From contig JACKHS010000042.1 of assembly GCA_020638875.1 (NCBI GenBank), forward strand, positions 1 through 18,789: 18,789 nt of DNA, read 5' to 3'. The notes under the pieces are model-generated. The model was not told the DNA's origin and made no database searches. It was given only the letters and a program-made list of their open reading frames with translations. Origin of the DNA: Planctomycetota bacterium (GTDB lineage Bacteria > Planctomycetota > UBA1135 > GCA-002686595). Below are positions 9,266-16,468 of this stretch, in pieces (the first letter of the stretch is position 1; the number at the start of each line of letters is the position of its first letter). The translations under genes were made by a program, and so were the position numbers.

Positions 9266-10126
9266 CTAGCCCTCCGCCGGCCGCTTGCGCAGGTCGAGCA
9301 CGAAGCGCAGGCAGACCAGCAGCAGCGTGACGCCGAGCATCTTCTCGGCGACGTCCTCGACGCCCGGGATGTGCACCAGGCGCACGCCGGCGACGGCTCC
9401 CACCACCGCGCCGAGCGCGAAGCTCGCCGAGCCGCGCAGGTCGAGCTGGCCGGCGCGCCAGTACAGCGCCAGCGAGCGCGTCGAGGTGACCGTCGCCATG
9501 GCGAGCGAGCACGCGCGCGCGCCGAGGTGGCCGATGCCCGGAAGCGCGAAGAGCAGCGCGGGCACCGCGATCAGGCCGCCGCCGATGCCCAGGAGCGGCG
9601 CCACGAAGCCGCCGCCCAGGCCGATCACCGCGGCCAGACCGTAGTCGCTCCAGGACGGCTCGAAGACCGGCACGCCGTCCGGGCCCGCGGCCATGGCCTG
9701 CGGCACGAAGCCGAGGATGCGCGAGCCGACGAAGGCCAGCAGCACGGCGAAGACCAGCTTGAGCTTGCGCGAGTCGATGCGCTTGGCCACCTGGAAGCCG
9801 AGCGGCGCGCCGAACAGGCTGCCCACCACGAGGCCGGCGACGATGCCCCAGCGCAGCGCGCTGTCCGCGCGCAGGGCCTCGGCGATCGTGCCCGAGATCG
9901 TGCCCGCGGCGACCAGCGACAGCGAGACGGGGATCGCGCGCTTCAGGTCGAGCTTGTAGACGAAGTGCAGCACGGGCACGGCGAACAGCCCGCCGCCGAT
10001 GCCGCACATGCCGCACCAGGCCGAGATCGCGAAGCCCATCGCCGCGACGCCGAAGCCCTGCGGCGAGCGCTCGGCGCGCTCCTCCGCCGCGGCGGTCGCG
10101 TCGAGGTCCGGGTCGTGCGCGCTCAT
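9266..10126 (-). CDS. TauE/SafE-type membrane transporter, probable anion exporter
   Basis: A 286-residue polytopic membrane protein of the TauE/SafE (DUF81) family. Members have been linked to export of sulfite, sulfoacetate or other organosulfur anions, but the substrate here cannot be told. After a charged N-terminal tail of about 25 residues there are about eight hydrophobic segments in two similar halves. Each half carries the family's glycine-rich motif, GIGGGLFAVP near residue 42 and GIGGGLIAVP in the second half, the expected internal duplication. The ATG at 10126 is the first good start; its ribosome site is weak. It follows the RfaE2-type gene in the same direction after 61 bases that contain a hairpin, so it may be a separate unit. 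Sulfur chemistry could link it to the tetrathionate-reductase-like cytochrome, but they are far apart and this is speculation. Confidence 0.9.
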   Translation of the reverse strand: MSAHDPDLDATAAAEERAERSPQGFGVAAMGFAISAWCGMCGIGGGLFAVPVLHFVYKLDLKRAIPVSLSLVAAGTISGTIAEALRADSALRWGIVAGLVVGSLFGAPLGFQVAKRIDSRKLKLVFAVLLAFVGSRILGFVPQAMAAGPDGVPVFEPSWSDYGLAAVIGLGGGFVAPLLGIGGGLIAVPALLFALPGIGHLGARACSLAMATVTSTRSLALYWRAGQLDLRGSASFALGAVVGAVAGVRLVHIPGVEDVAEKMLGVTLLLVCLRFVLDLRKRPAEG

Positions 10127-10151
10127 GCCGCTGGAGGGTAGGCCCCGGCCG

Positions 10152-10182
10152 CGCCGCGAGGAAACGCGCGGCGGCGCTTTTT
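10152..10182 (+). terminator. Hairpin with T-run oriented on the plus strand
   Basis: A 7-bp stem CGCCGCG (10152-10158)/CGCGGCG (10167-10173) with an 8-base loop is followed four bases later by TTTTT (10178-10182). This is the form of an intrinsic terminator reading on the plus strand, although both neighbouring genes are on the minus strand. In the minus direction it is only a hairpin without U-tract between the RfaE2-type gene and the TauE/SafE gene. Confidence 0.4.
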
Positions 10183-10187
10183 CGCCC

Positions 10188-10658
10188 TCAACGCTCGCGC
10201 ACGCGCGCGAGCAGGTCGGTCGTCGAGTGGTCCTTCGGGTCGCCGCAGATGGCGATCTCGATGCCCAGCTCGCGGTCGACCTCGCGCTCGGGCACGGTCT
10301 CGGGCGTGTAGTCGGGGCCCTTGGCGTGCACGTCGGGCACGAGCGCGCGCAGCGTCGCCTCGAGCGTCGGCTCGTCGAAGCTCGTCACGAGGTCGACGCA
10401 CGCGAAGCCGAGCAGCAGCTCGGCGCGCTCGGCGAGCGGCGTCCAGGGCCGGCCGTCGCCCTTGAGGCCGCGCACCGAGGCGTCGGTGTTCAACGCCACG
10501 ACGAGCCGCGTGCCGCGCGAGCGCGCGTCGGCCAGGTAGCGCAGGTGACCGACGTGCAGCAGGTCGAAGCAGCCGTTGGCGAGCACGACGCGCTCGCCGG
10601 CGTCGCGCCACGCGCGCACGCGGCGCGCGGCCTCGTCGCGGGGCGTCGCCGCGCTCAC
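10188..10658 (-). CDS. Stand-alone RfaE2-type nucleotidyltransferase (second copy)
   Basis: A 156-residue cytidylyltransferase-fold enzyme, similar to the C-terminal half of HldE that adenylylates heptose 1-phosphate. ANGCFDLLHVGHLRYL carries the HxGH nucleotide-binding motif at residues 35-38, and LNTDASVRGLKGDGRP is family-typical. It differs from the HldE copy in this window at the substrate end: HAKGPDYTPE, then a GDPKDHSTTDLL motif where HldE has PGRSTTNIL. That suggests a different subfamily and perhaps a different sugar phosphate or nucleotide. I chose GTG 10658 because it overlaps the TGA of the upstream kinase as GTGA (translational coupling) and because the longer form (to 10733) adds only kinase-gene sequence read out of frame. 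It is the last gene of the tight cassette. Exact substrate is unknown. Confidence 0.88.
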   Translation of the reverse strand: MSAATPRDEAARRVRAWRDAGERVVLANGCFDLLHVGHLRYLADARSRGTRLVVALNTDASVRGLKGDGRPWTPLAERAELLLGFACVDLVTSFDEPTLEATLRALVPDVHAKGPDYTPETVPEREVDRELGIEIAICGDPKDHSTTDLLARVRER

Positions 10659-11683
10659 GGCCGCCCCGAGGTCGAGAGCAGGCCCGGCGCGGGGCTCTTC
10701 GGCAGCGCGCCCTCGAGCTGCGCGCGCGTGCACACCGCCGCGCCGTTCTCCATCACGACGACGCCCGAGGCCGTGTTCGCCAGGCGCATGGCCTCCGGCG
10801 CGGCGAGGCCCGAGGCGAGCGCCAGCGTGAAGACCGCGGCGGCCGTGTCGCCGGCGCCCGAGACGTCGGTGACCTCGCCCTCGCCCGAGGCCTCGACGGC
10901 CACGCCGGGCTCGGGCAGCCCCTCGCCGAACAGCGCCATGCCGAGGTTGCCGCGCGTCACGAGCAGGTAGTCGACATCGACCTGCTCGAGCACGGCGCGC
11001 GCGGCGCGGCGCAGCTCACCGGGGTGGTCGAGGCGGTGCGCGTCGACGGCGGTGAAGCGCGCGAGCTCGCCGACGTTCGGCGTCAGCGCGGTGATGCCGC
11101 GGAAGCGCTCGGGCGCGAGGCGCGGGTCGAGCACGACCGTGCGGCCGGCCGCCGCGGCGCCGCGCGCGACGAGCGCGAGCTCCTCGTCGACGAGGCCGTA
11201 CTCGTAGTCGGACACCAGCACCGCGTCGAGCGTCGTCAGCCGCGCGCGCAACGCCTCGGCCACGCGCTGGCGCTGCGTCGGGCTCGCGGGCTGCGCCGGC
11301 TCGCGGTCGATGCGCAGCACCTGCTGCGGCGAGCGCCGCGGCTCGGCCGCCAGGACGCGCGTCTTGGTCGGCGTGGTCCACGCGGCGTCGACGACGACGC
11401 CGGCGACGTCGAGGCCCTCGGCCTCGAGCACGCGCAGCAACTCGCGGCCGTTCGCGTCGGCGCCGACGAGCCCGAACACGGACACGCGCGCACCGAGCGC
11501 CCGCAGGTTGCGCGCGGTGTTCGCGGCGCCGCCCGCGCCGAGCTGCTCCGACAGGTGCCGCAGCACCATCACCGGCGCCTCGCGCGAGAGGCGGCGCGGT
11601 TCGGCGCGCAGGTAGTGGTCGGCGACGAGGTCCCCCGCCACCGCGACCGACAGGCCCGCGAAGTCCGGCACGGCGCCGCTCAC
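10655..11683 (-). CDS. PfkB-family sugar kinase, RfaE1/HldE-N-like (second copy)
   Basis: A 342-residue carbohydrate kinase of the ribokinase/PfkB superfamily, closest by eye to the heptose-7-phosphate kinase (RfaE1) half of HldE. EQLGAGGAANTARNLRALGA is the conserved N-terminal sugar-binding region. TPTKTRVL and QQVLRIDRE are RfaE1-like. TDVSGAGDTAAA near residues 272-283 carries the anion hole and catalytic base (Asp279). Relative to the fused HldE of this window it has a short insertion (AEPRRSP) before QQVLRID and only moderate similarity, so it is an ancient paralogue. GTG 11683 overlaps the TGA of the radical SAM gene as GTGA, and the gene's own TGA overlaps the next start. It probably phosphorylates a sugar phosphate that the following nucleotidyltransferase activates. 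The substrate is not determined. Confidence 0.9.
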   Translation of the reverse strand: MSGAVPDFAGLSVAVAGDLVADHYLRAEPRRLSREAPVMVLRHLSEQLGAGGAANTARNLRALGARVSVFGLVGADANGRELLRVLEAEGLDVAGVVVDAAWTTPTKTRVLAAEPRRSPQQVLRIDREPAQPASPTQRQRVAEALRARLTTLDAVLVSDYEYGLVDEELALVARGAAAAGRTVVLDPRLAPERFRGITALTPNVGELARFTAVDAHRLDHPGELRRAARAVLEQVDVDYLLVTRGNLGMALFGEGLPEPGVAVEASGEGEVTDVSGAGDTAAAVFTLALASGLAAPEAMRLANTASGVVVMENGAAVCTRAQLEGALPKSPAPGLLSTSGRP

Positions 11684-13350
11684 GAGACCTCCGCCGCGGC
11701 GGCCGCCAGCGCGGCGCGCTCCAGGTCCTCGCGCGCGGGCCGCGCGGCGGCGGTGGTCCACTCCAGGCCCTGCTCCTCGGCGAGGAACCAGTCCGAGCGC
11801 ACGCCCATGAAGTCGTTGTAGCGGATCGCGTAGTGCAGCTCGCCGTTGGCCGTCGCGTCGGCGCTGAGCGCCGCGTCGACCTCGCGCAGGCACGGCTTGA
11901 AGGCCTCCCACGCGGCCGCGTCCATCGCGAGCACGCGCTCGACCAGCGTCGCGTAGCGCGCCGACGCCGGCGCGCCGGGGTGGAAGCGCGCGAGGCGCGC
12001 GTTCACGAACCACGGCATGGCCTTGCCGAGCTTGTCCACGAGCAGGTTCTGCTCGGGGCCGAAGTCGAGCGCGCTGCCGTCGGTGAACGTCGTCAGCGAG
12101 GTGATCTCCTCGCGCCCGACGTGGCCGTGCTCGATCGCCAGGTCCCAGCCCTCGGTGCCGGGGAACGGGAAGAAGAACGACGTGCGGAAGCGGCCGATGC
12201 GCGTGCGCGCCAGGCAGTCGACGGTCTCCCACAGCTCCTCGGGCGTCTCGCTGGGCAGGCCGACCATGACGAAGCCGGAGGTGTGCAGGCCGGCGGCCTC
12301 GGCGCTCGCGACGGTCTCGTCGATGTCGCGGTCGGTCATGTGGCGCTTCAGCACGCGCGCGCGCACGCGCGGCGAGCCCGACTCGATGCCGAGCTTGAGG
12401 ATGCGGCCGCCGGCGCGCCCGAGCGCCTCCGCGACGCGCGGGTCGAGCTTCTTGACGTGCGCGTTGACCACGAAGGGCACGCCGATGCCGGCCGCCTCGT
12501 ACGCCGCGCAGATCGCGAGCGCGTGCTCGACGTTCTGCGTGAACAGGTCGTCGTCGAAGATGAACGTGCCGATGCCGGTGTACGTGTCGAGCACGCGGCG
12601 GATCTCGGCGATCAGCTTGTCGGCCGGGCGGAAGCGGAAGAAGCCCAGGCTCGAGACGCCCTTGCCGAGGTCCTCCTTGTAGCGGTCGACGATCTTGTGG
12701 TTCAGGCAGTACGTGCAGCGGTACGGGCACCCGCGCGAGGACATCAGCCCGAACCAGCCGTGCTTCTGGTCGGTGATGCGCTGCGTGTCGAAGAGCGCGT
12801 AGTCGGGCTCGGGCAGGTTCGCGTAGTCGGGGAAGGCGCCGACGGGGTTCTTGACCCACTCGCGCGCCGCGCGCGCCGCCGCCTCCCGCGGCCGCGTACC
12901 GCCGCGCCACGAGAGGAAGTTCGGCACGTCGTCGGGCGCCTCGCCGGCCGCGAGTCGCGTCACCAGCGCGAGCAAAGCGTCCTCGCACTCGCCCACGCCG
13001 ACGTGGTCCCACACGCCGTCGGCCATGACCTCGTCGGGCACCATCGTCGGGTGGATGCCGCCCACGACGAGCGGCGGCGTGGCGTCGCCGAGCGCCGCGC
13101 GCAGGAACTCGGCCAGCTCGCGCGCCGCGCCGTACTGCTGCGTCAGGCAGGAGAACGCGACGAGGCCCGGCGCCCACTCGCGCACGAGTTCGACGACCTC
13201 CTCGCGCGTCGGCACCGGCGGCAGCTTCTCGTTCAGGTTCACGAGGCGCGTCGCGTGCCCCGCGTCCTTCAGCACGGCGCTCAACGACGCGAGCCCGTGG
13301 TTGAACCCCATCTGCGTGTAGAGGTTCGGGTAGACGAAGAGGACGCGCAT
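11680..13350 (-). CDS. B12-binding-domain radical SAM protein
   Basis: A 556-residue enzyme with a cobalamin-binding-like N-terminal domain (about residues 1-150; MRVLFVYPNL, VVGGIHPTMVPDE) and a radical SAM domain whose cluster motif CPYRCTYC places cysteines at 208, 212 and 215. KLGIESGSPRVR and SGFVMVGLPSETPEE are the usual later radical SAM strands. A C-terminal region of about 130 residues is not recognised. Families with this architecture (for example BchE-like enzymes and B12-dependent methylases) methylate, cyclise or rearrange diverse substrates, so the name does not give the reaction. The ATG at 13350 has GGGA a few bases upstream. It lies 21 bases after hldE and overlaps the second kinase by four bases, so it probably works on the same nucleotide sugar, a glycan, or a lipid carrying it. 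That link is inferred from context only. Confidence 0.9.
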   Translation of the reverse strand: MRVLFVYPNLYTQMGFNHGLASLSAVLKDAGHATRLVNLNEKLPPVPTREEVVELVREWAPGLVAFSCLTQQYGAARELAEFLRAALGDATPPLVVGGIHPTMVPDEVMADGVWDHVGVGECEDALLALVTRLAAGEAPDDVPNFLSWRGGTRPREAAARAAREWVKNPVGAFPDYANLPEPDYALFDTQRITDQKHGWFGLMSSRGCPYRCTYCLNHKIVDRYKEDLGKGVSSLGFFRFRPADKLIAEIRRVLDTYTGIGTFIFDDDLFTQNVEHALAICAAYEAAGIGVPFVVNAHVKKLDPRVAEALGRAGGRILKLGIESGSPRVRARVLKRHMTDRDIDETVASAEAAGLHTSGFVMVGLPSETPEELWETVDCLARTRIGRFRTSFFFPFPGTEGWDLAIEHGHVGREEITSLTTFTDGSALDFGPEQNLLVDKLGKAMPWFVNARLARFHPGAPASARYATLVERVLAMDAAAWEAFKPCLREVDAALSADATANGELHYAIRYNDFMGVRSDWFLAEEQGLEWTTAAARPAREDLERAALAAAAAEVS

Positions 13351-13371
13351 GATCCCGTCGGCGGCGGCGCC

Positions 13372-14853
13372 TCAGCGCGGAGCGCCGGACTCCCCGCCCT
13401 TGGCGCGCGCGAGGATGTTCGTCGTCGAGCGGCCCGGCACGAGCGGCGCGAGCACGACCTGACCGCCGTGCTTCTCGACCCACTCGCGGCCGACGACGCC
13501 CTTCTCGGCCCAGTCCTCGCCCTTCACGAGCACGTCGGGCGTGACGCGCTCGACGATCTTGGCGGGCGTGTCCTCGCCGAACGCGATCACCGCGTCGACC
13601 ATCTCGAGCGCGGCGAGCAGCTCGAGGCGGTCCTCGATCGGGTTGACCGGCCGCTCGGGGCCCTTCAGGCGCCGCACGCTGTCGTCGTCGTTCACGCCGA
13701 CGATCAGCGCGTCGCCGCGCGAGCGCGCGAAGCGCAGGTAGGTCGCGTGCCCGACGTGCAGCACGTCGAAGCAGCCGTTGGTGAAGACGATGCGCTTCCC
13801 CTCGGCGCGCCAGACGTTGAGCAGCGCGTGCAGCTCCTCGTCGCTGTGCAGCACCTTGCCGTGGTGGTGCATCTGCTGGCGCAGCGTGGCGCGCAGCTCC
13901 TCGCGCTCGACCGCGTTCGTCCCGAGGCGCCCGACGACGATGCCGGCGGCCTGGTTGGCGAGCGCGACCGCCGCCGCGAGCGGGTGGCCCGCGGCGACGT
14001 GCAGCGCGAGGTGCGCGACGACCGTGTCGCCCGCGCCGGTCACGTCGAAGACCGCGCGCGCCTTCGTCGGCTCGTGTCCGCTCTCGCCGTCCTTCGTGCG
14101 GTAGTAGATGCCCTGCGCGCCGAGCGTGATGACCGCCGCGTCGAGCCCGGCGAGGTCGATCAGGTCGCCCGCGCCCTCCTCCACGGCCGCGAGGTCGGGC
14201 AGCTTGCGCCCGAGCGCCTCCTCGGCCTCCTTGCGGTTGGGCGTGATGAGCGTCGCGCCCTTGTAACGCGTGTAGTCGCTGCCCTTGGGGTCGACGAGCA
14301 CCGGCACGCCGGCCAGGCGCGCGGACACGAGCACCGCCTCGAGCACGCTCGGCGTCAGCACGCCCTTGCCGTAGTCCGAGAGCACGATCGCGCCGACGCT
14401 CGCCAGCATGGCCTCGACCTTCTCGACCACCGCGGCGCTCGCCGCCGCGTCGAGCGCGCGCGCCTCCTCCCAGTCGACGCGCAGCATCTGCTGCACGCCG
14501 CTGACCATGCGCGTCTTGAGGCTCGTCGGCCGCGCGGCGTCGACCACCAGGCCCGACGTGCCGATGCCGGCCTCCTCGAGCAGCGCGCGCAGCGCGCGGC
14601 CCCAGCCGTCGTCGCCGACGACGCCGACGAGCTCGACCTCCGCGCCCATCACGGCGAGGTTCAGCGCGACGTTGCCCGCGCCGCCGAGCTTCTCCTCGGC
14701 GCGCTTCGCCGCCAGCACCGGGATCGGCGCCTCGGGCGAGATGCGCGTGACCTCGCCGGTCACGTAGCGGTCGAGCATCAGGTCGCCGACGATCAGCACG
14801 CGCGCGCGGCGCGGGTCGTCGAGCAGGGCCTCCAGGCGCTCCGGGTCCATCAT
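13372..14853 (-). CDS. hldE: Bifunctional heptose-7-phosphate kinase / heptose-1-phosphate adenylyltransferase
   Basis: HldE (RfaE) makes ADP-D-glycero-beta-D-manno-heptose precursors for lipopolysaccharide core. The 493-residue product (E. coli 477) has both domains. The N-terminal PfkB kinase shows LIVGDLMLDRYV, EKLGGAGNVALNLAVMGAEV and DVTGAGDTVVA, with the catalytic Asp at 276. The C-terminal adenylyltransferase shows FTNGCFDVLHVGHATYL (HxGH at 366-369), LIVGVNDDDSVRRLKGPERP, VLVKGEDW and PGRSTTNIL, the usual HldE residues. It starts at ATG 14853, whose ATGA overlaps the stop of the preceding unknown gene, implying coupled translation; a second ATG follows immediately. A longer frame reaching 15909 is arginine-rich and antisense in character and was rejected. 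gmhA, gmhB and hldD, needed to complete the pathway, are not in this window. Confidence 0.96.
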   Translation of the reverse strand: MMDPERLEALLDDPRRARVLIVGDLMLDRYVTGEVTRISPEAPIPVLAAKRAEEKLGGAGNVALNLAVMGAEVELVGVVGDDGWGRALRALLEEAGIGTSGLVVDAARPTSLKTRMVSGVQQMLRVDWEEARALDAAASAAVVEKVEAMLASVGAIVLSDYGKGVLTPSVLEAVLVSARLAGVPVLVDPKGSDYTRYKGATLITPNRKEAEEALGRKLPDLAAVEEGAGDLIDLAGLDAAVITLGAQGIYYRTKDGESGHEPTKARAVFDVTGAGDTVVAHLALHVAAGHPLAAAVALANQAAGIVVGRLGTNAVEREELRATLRQQMHHHGKVLHSDEELHALLNVWRAEGKRIVFTNGCFDVLHVGHATYLRFARSRGDALIVGVNDDDSVRRLKGPERPVNPIEDRLELLAALEMVDAVIAFGEDTPAKIVERVTPDVLVKGEDWAEKGVVGREWVEKHGGQVVLAPLVPGRSTTNILARAKGGESGAPR

Positions 14854-15839
14854 GCGCGTCCTCCGCTCCAGCCCGCGCGCGCGAGCTTGCTCAGCACGGC
14901 CATGCGCAAGAGCGGCAGCAGCAGCTCGTGCTGGCCGATCAGCGTGAGCCCCATTCCCGGCGGCCGCTGCACGACGTTCGTCTCCGCGCGGTACTGGCGC
15001 AGCATGTCGAGGTTGGCCGTGGTCATGTCCGACAGGTCGGCGCCGAGGTTGATCGCGACGCTGACCGCCTTGAGGTACGTCTCGGGCAGCACCACCGCGC
15101 AGCCCACGTTGATCCAGACGCCGCCGTTCATGCCGTGCACGAGGCGGCAGACGTGGCGGAAGTCGATCACGCTCGCCTCGCCGACGTCCGCGCCCGAGCA
15201 GGCCGGGTGCATGTGGACGATGTCGGCGCCGAGCGATACGTGCACGGTGCACCCGACGCCCAGGCGCGCGGCCTCGGCGCTGACCGAGAGCGCGGCGTGC
15301 GGCGCGCCCTCCTCGAGCAGCAGGTGCCCGAGCGCGCGCCCGAAGCCGGCCTCGCGCCCCGCCGCGGCCGTGCAGCCCTTCGCCGCCGCGCGCGCCAGGC
15401 CCGCGCCGGTCTCCTCGGCGAAGCCGAACTCGCCGCGCGGGAGCTGTTCGCCGACGTCCTCCGACGTGCAGCCCGCCGTCGCGATCTCGAAGTCGTGGAT
15501 CGCGCCGGCGCCGTTCATCGCCACGTGGTCGATCACGCCGCGCCGCATCAGGTCGATGAGCAGCGGCGCGAGCCCGACCTTCAGCACGTGCGCGCCGAGC
15601 GCCACCGCCACCGGCTTGCCGCCGAGCTTCGCGTCGACGATGCGCTGCACCAGCCGCTTGAAGTGCGTGCCGGCGTAGATGTCCGGCAGCGAGTCGACGA
15701 AGCCCTCGAAGCCGTCCAGCGGCTCGGGCACCTCGCAGAACTGATCGAGCGAGACCAGGCTGCGGCGACTGGCCAGGGGGTAGGTGCGGACCGCCCGCAT
15801 CGCGGGGAACGGGTCCAGCTCGGGGTCGAGGGGGCGCAT
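14850..15839 (-). CDS. Uncharacterised protein, faintly deoxyhypusine-synthase-like, coupled to hldE
   Basis: A 329-residue soluble-looking protein that I do not firmly recognise. It has strongly conserved-looking blocks: GAHVLKVGLAPLLIDLM (82-98), HVAMNGAGAIHDFEIA (105-120), GEFGFAEETGAGL (136-148), GADIVHMHP (204-212), INVGCAVVLPE (243-253) and GADLSDMTTANLDML (266-280). The order of a glycine-rich strand, a helix, then a VDxxxxxxAG-like strand and a later GAD...T motif recalls deoxyhypusine synthase (an NAD-dependent Rossmann-like enzyme), but this is an eye comparison only. Cysteines at 196, 214 and 247 and several histidines could be catalytic or metal-binding. Its TGA overlaps the hldE ATG, so it is probably made with HldE and may act on a related metabolite. 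The ATG at 15839 is the likely start; GGAG lies rather far upstream. The gene is near certain, the function open. Confidence 0.85.
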   Translation of the reverse strand: MRPLDPELDPFPAMRAVRTYPLASRRSLVSLDQFCEVPEPLDGFEGFVDSLPDIYAGTHFKRLVQRIVDAKLGGKPVAVALGAHVLKVGLAPLLIDLMRRGVIDHVAMNGAGAIHDFEIATAGCTSEDVGEQLPRGEFGFAEETGAGLARAAAKGCTAAAGREAGFGRALGHLLLEEGAPHAALSVSAEAARLGVGCTVHVSLGADIVHMHPACSGADVGEASVIDFRHVCRLVHGMNGGVWINVGCAVVLPETYLKAVSVAINLGADLSDMTTANLDMLRQYRAETNVVQRPPGMGLTLIGQHELLLPLLRMAVLSKLARAGWSGGRA

Positions 15840-15961
15840 GGGGCGTGCAGGATCTCCGAAGGGGGCGTCGGTTGGAAGGGTCAGCGCCGGTTCTGGCCCG
15901 GAGCGGCATCCGACGGACGTCGGGGCGCGAGGGACAGGCCGCCGCTCCCTCCGAGCGGAGC

Positions 15962-16432
15962 CTACCTCCCCGCGCCGCGCGCCCGCTCCATCGTCTTCAC
16001 GACCCAGCCGAACGCGGGCTCCTCGTCGACTCGACGCCGCAGCAGCTCCATGAACGCGTCGTAGTCCTTCCACGTCCTCACGTGCGAGGCATGGATGAGC
16101 CGGAACGAGTAGGCCGCCAGGGGATCGGCCTCGTCGTGCGTGAGCCAGGGAAGGCCGATGTAATCCCGCGGGTCGTCGATCTCCCCGCCGCACGCGAGGC
16201 AGCGCGGCGGCGCCAACAGACGGTTCCGCTCGAAGGCCTCGAGGACGCGCGCGAGCAGCGGCTGCCTGGGATCGGGCGCCAGACAGGAGGCGTGCACGGC
16301 CGCGTCGCTCAGCTCCCAGAGCGGGTCGCTCTCGCCCCACGCGACGGCGGGCAGGAGCTCGACGCCCTCGGAGGTCTCGTGCACCTCCTCGCAGATCGGG
16401 CAACGACTGAGGCCGAGGAGGAAGATCGCCAT
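15962..16432 (-). CDS. Small hypothetical protein with paired CxxC motifs
   Basis: A 156-residue protein I do not recognise. It begins MAIFLLGLSRCPICEE and has two CxxC pairs, CPIC (11-14) and CLAC (78-81), with H47 and C50 (VHASC) between them. Together these could form one or two zinc sites, as in zinc-ribbon or treble-clef proteins. The C-terminal half contains SFRLIHASHVRTWKDYDAFM and no membrane segment. The N-terminal CxxC, spaced as in immunity-like or recycling zinc-finger proteins, does not identify a function. The ATG at 16432 has no strong ribosome site. It follows the acyltransferase gene by 36 bases in the same direction. A gap of 122 bases, with a short stem (GCTCC/GGAGC, 15944-15961) directly after its stop, separates it from the hldE cassette. 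Its base composition is slightly less extreme than its neighbours', so it may be a newer insertion. Confidence 0.75.
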   Translation of the reverse strand: MAIFLLGLSRCPICEEVHETSEGVELLPAVAWGESDPLWELSDAAVHASCLAPDPRQPLLARVLEAFERNRLLAPPRCLACGGEIDDPRDYIGLPWLTHDEADPLAAYSFRLIHASHVRTWKDYDAFMELLRRRVDEEPAFGWVVKTMERARGAGR

Positions 16433-16468
16433 GGTGGGAGCCGGGAGCTCGCGAGGGGGCGTGCGGCC

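Noticed and set aside
4947..9269. A plus-strand open frame of 1440 codons (and a matching minus-strand one at 4855-9003).
   Set aside because: They run antisense or out of frame to genes with clear family motifs, are extremely rich in Arg, Ala, Asp, Gly and His, and show no domain. They are a by-product of GC-rich third positions.
11833..15678. A plus-strand open frame of 1281 codons across the hldE cassette.
   Set aside because: Antisense to the radical SAM, hldE and unknown genes, all of which have recognisable motifs. The composition is low-complexity (long stretches rich in Arg, Ala, Asp and Val).
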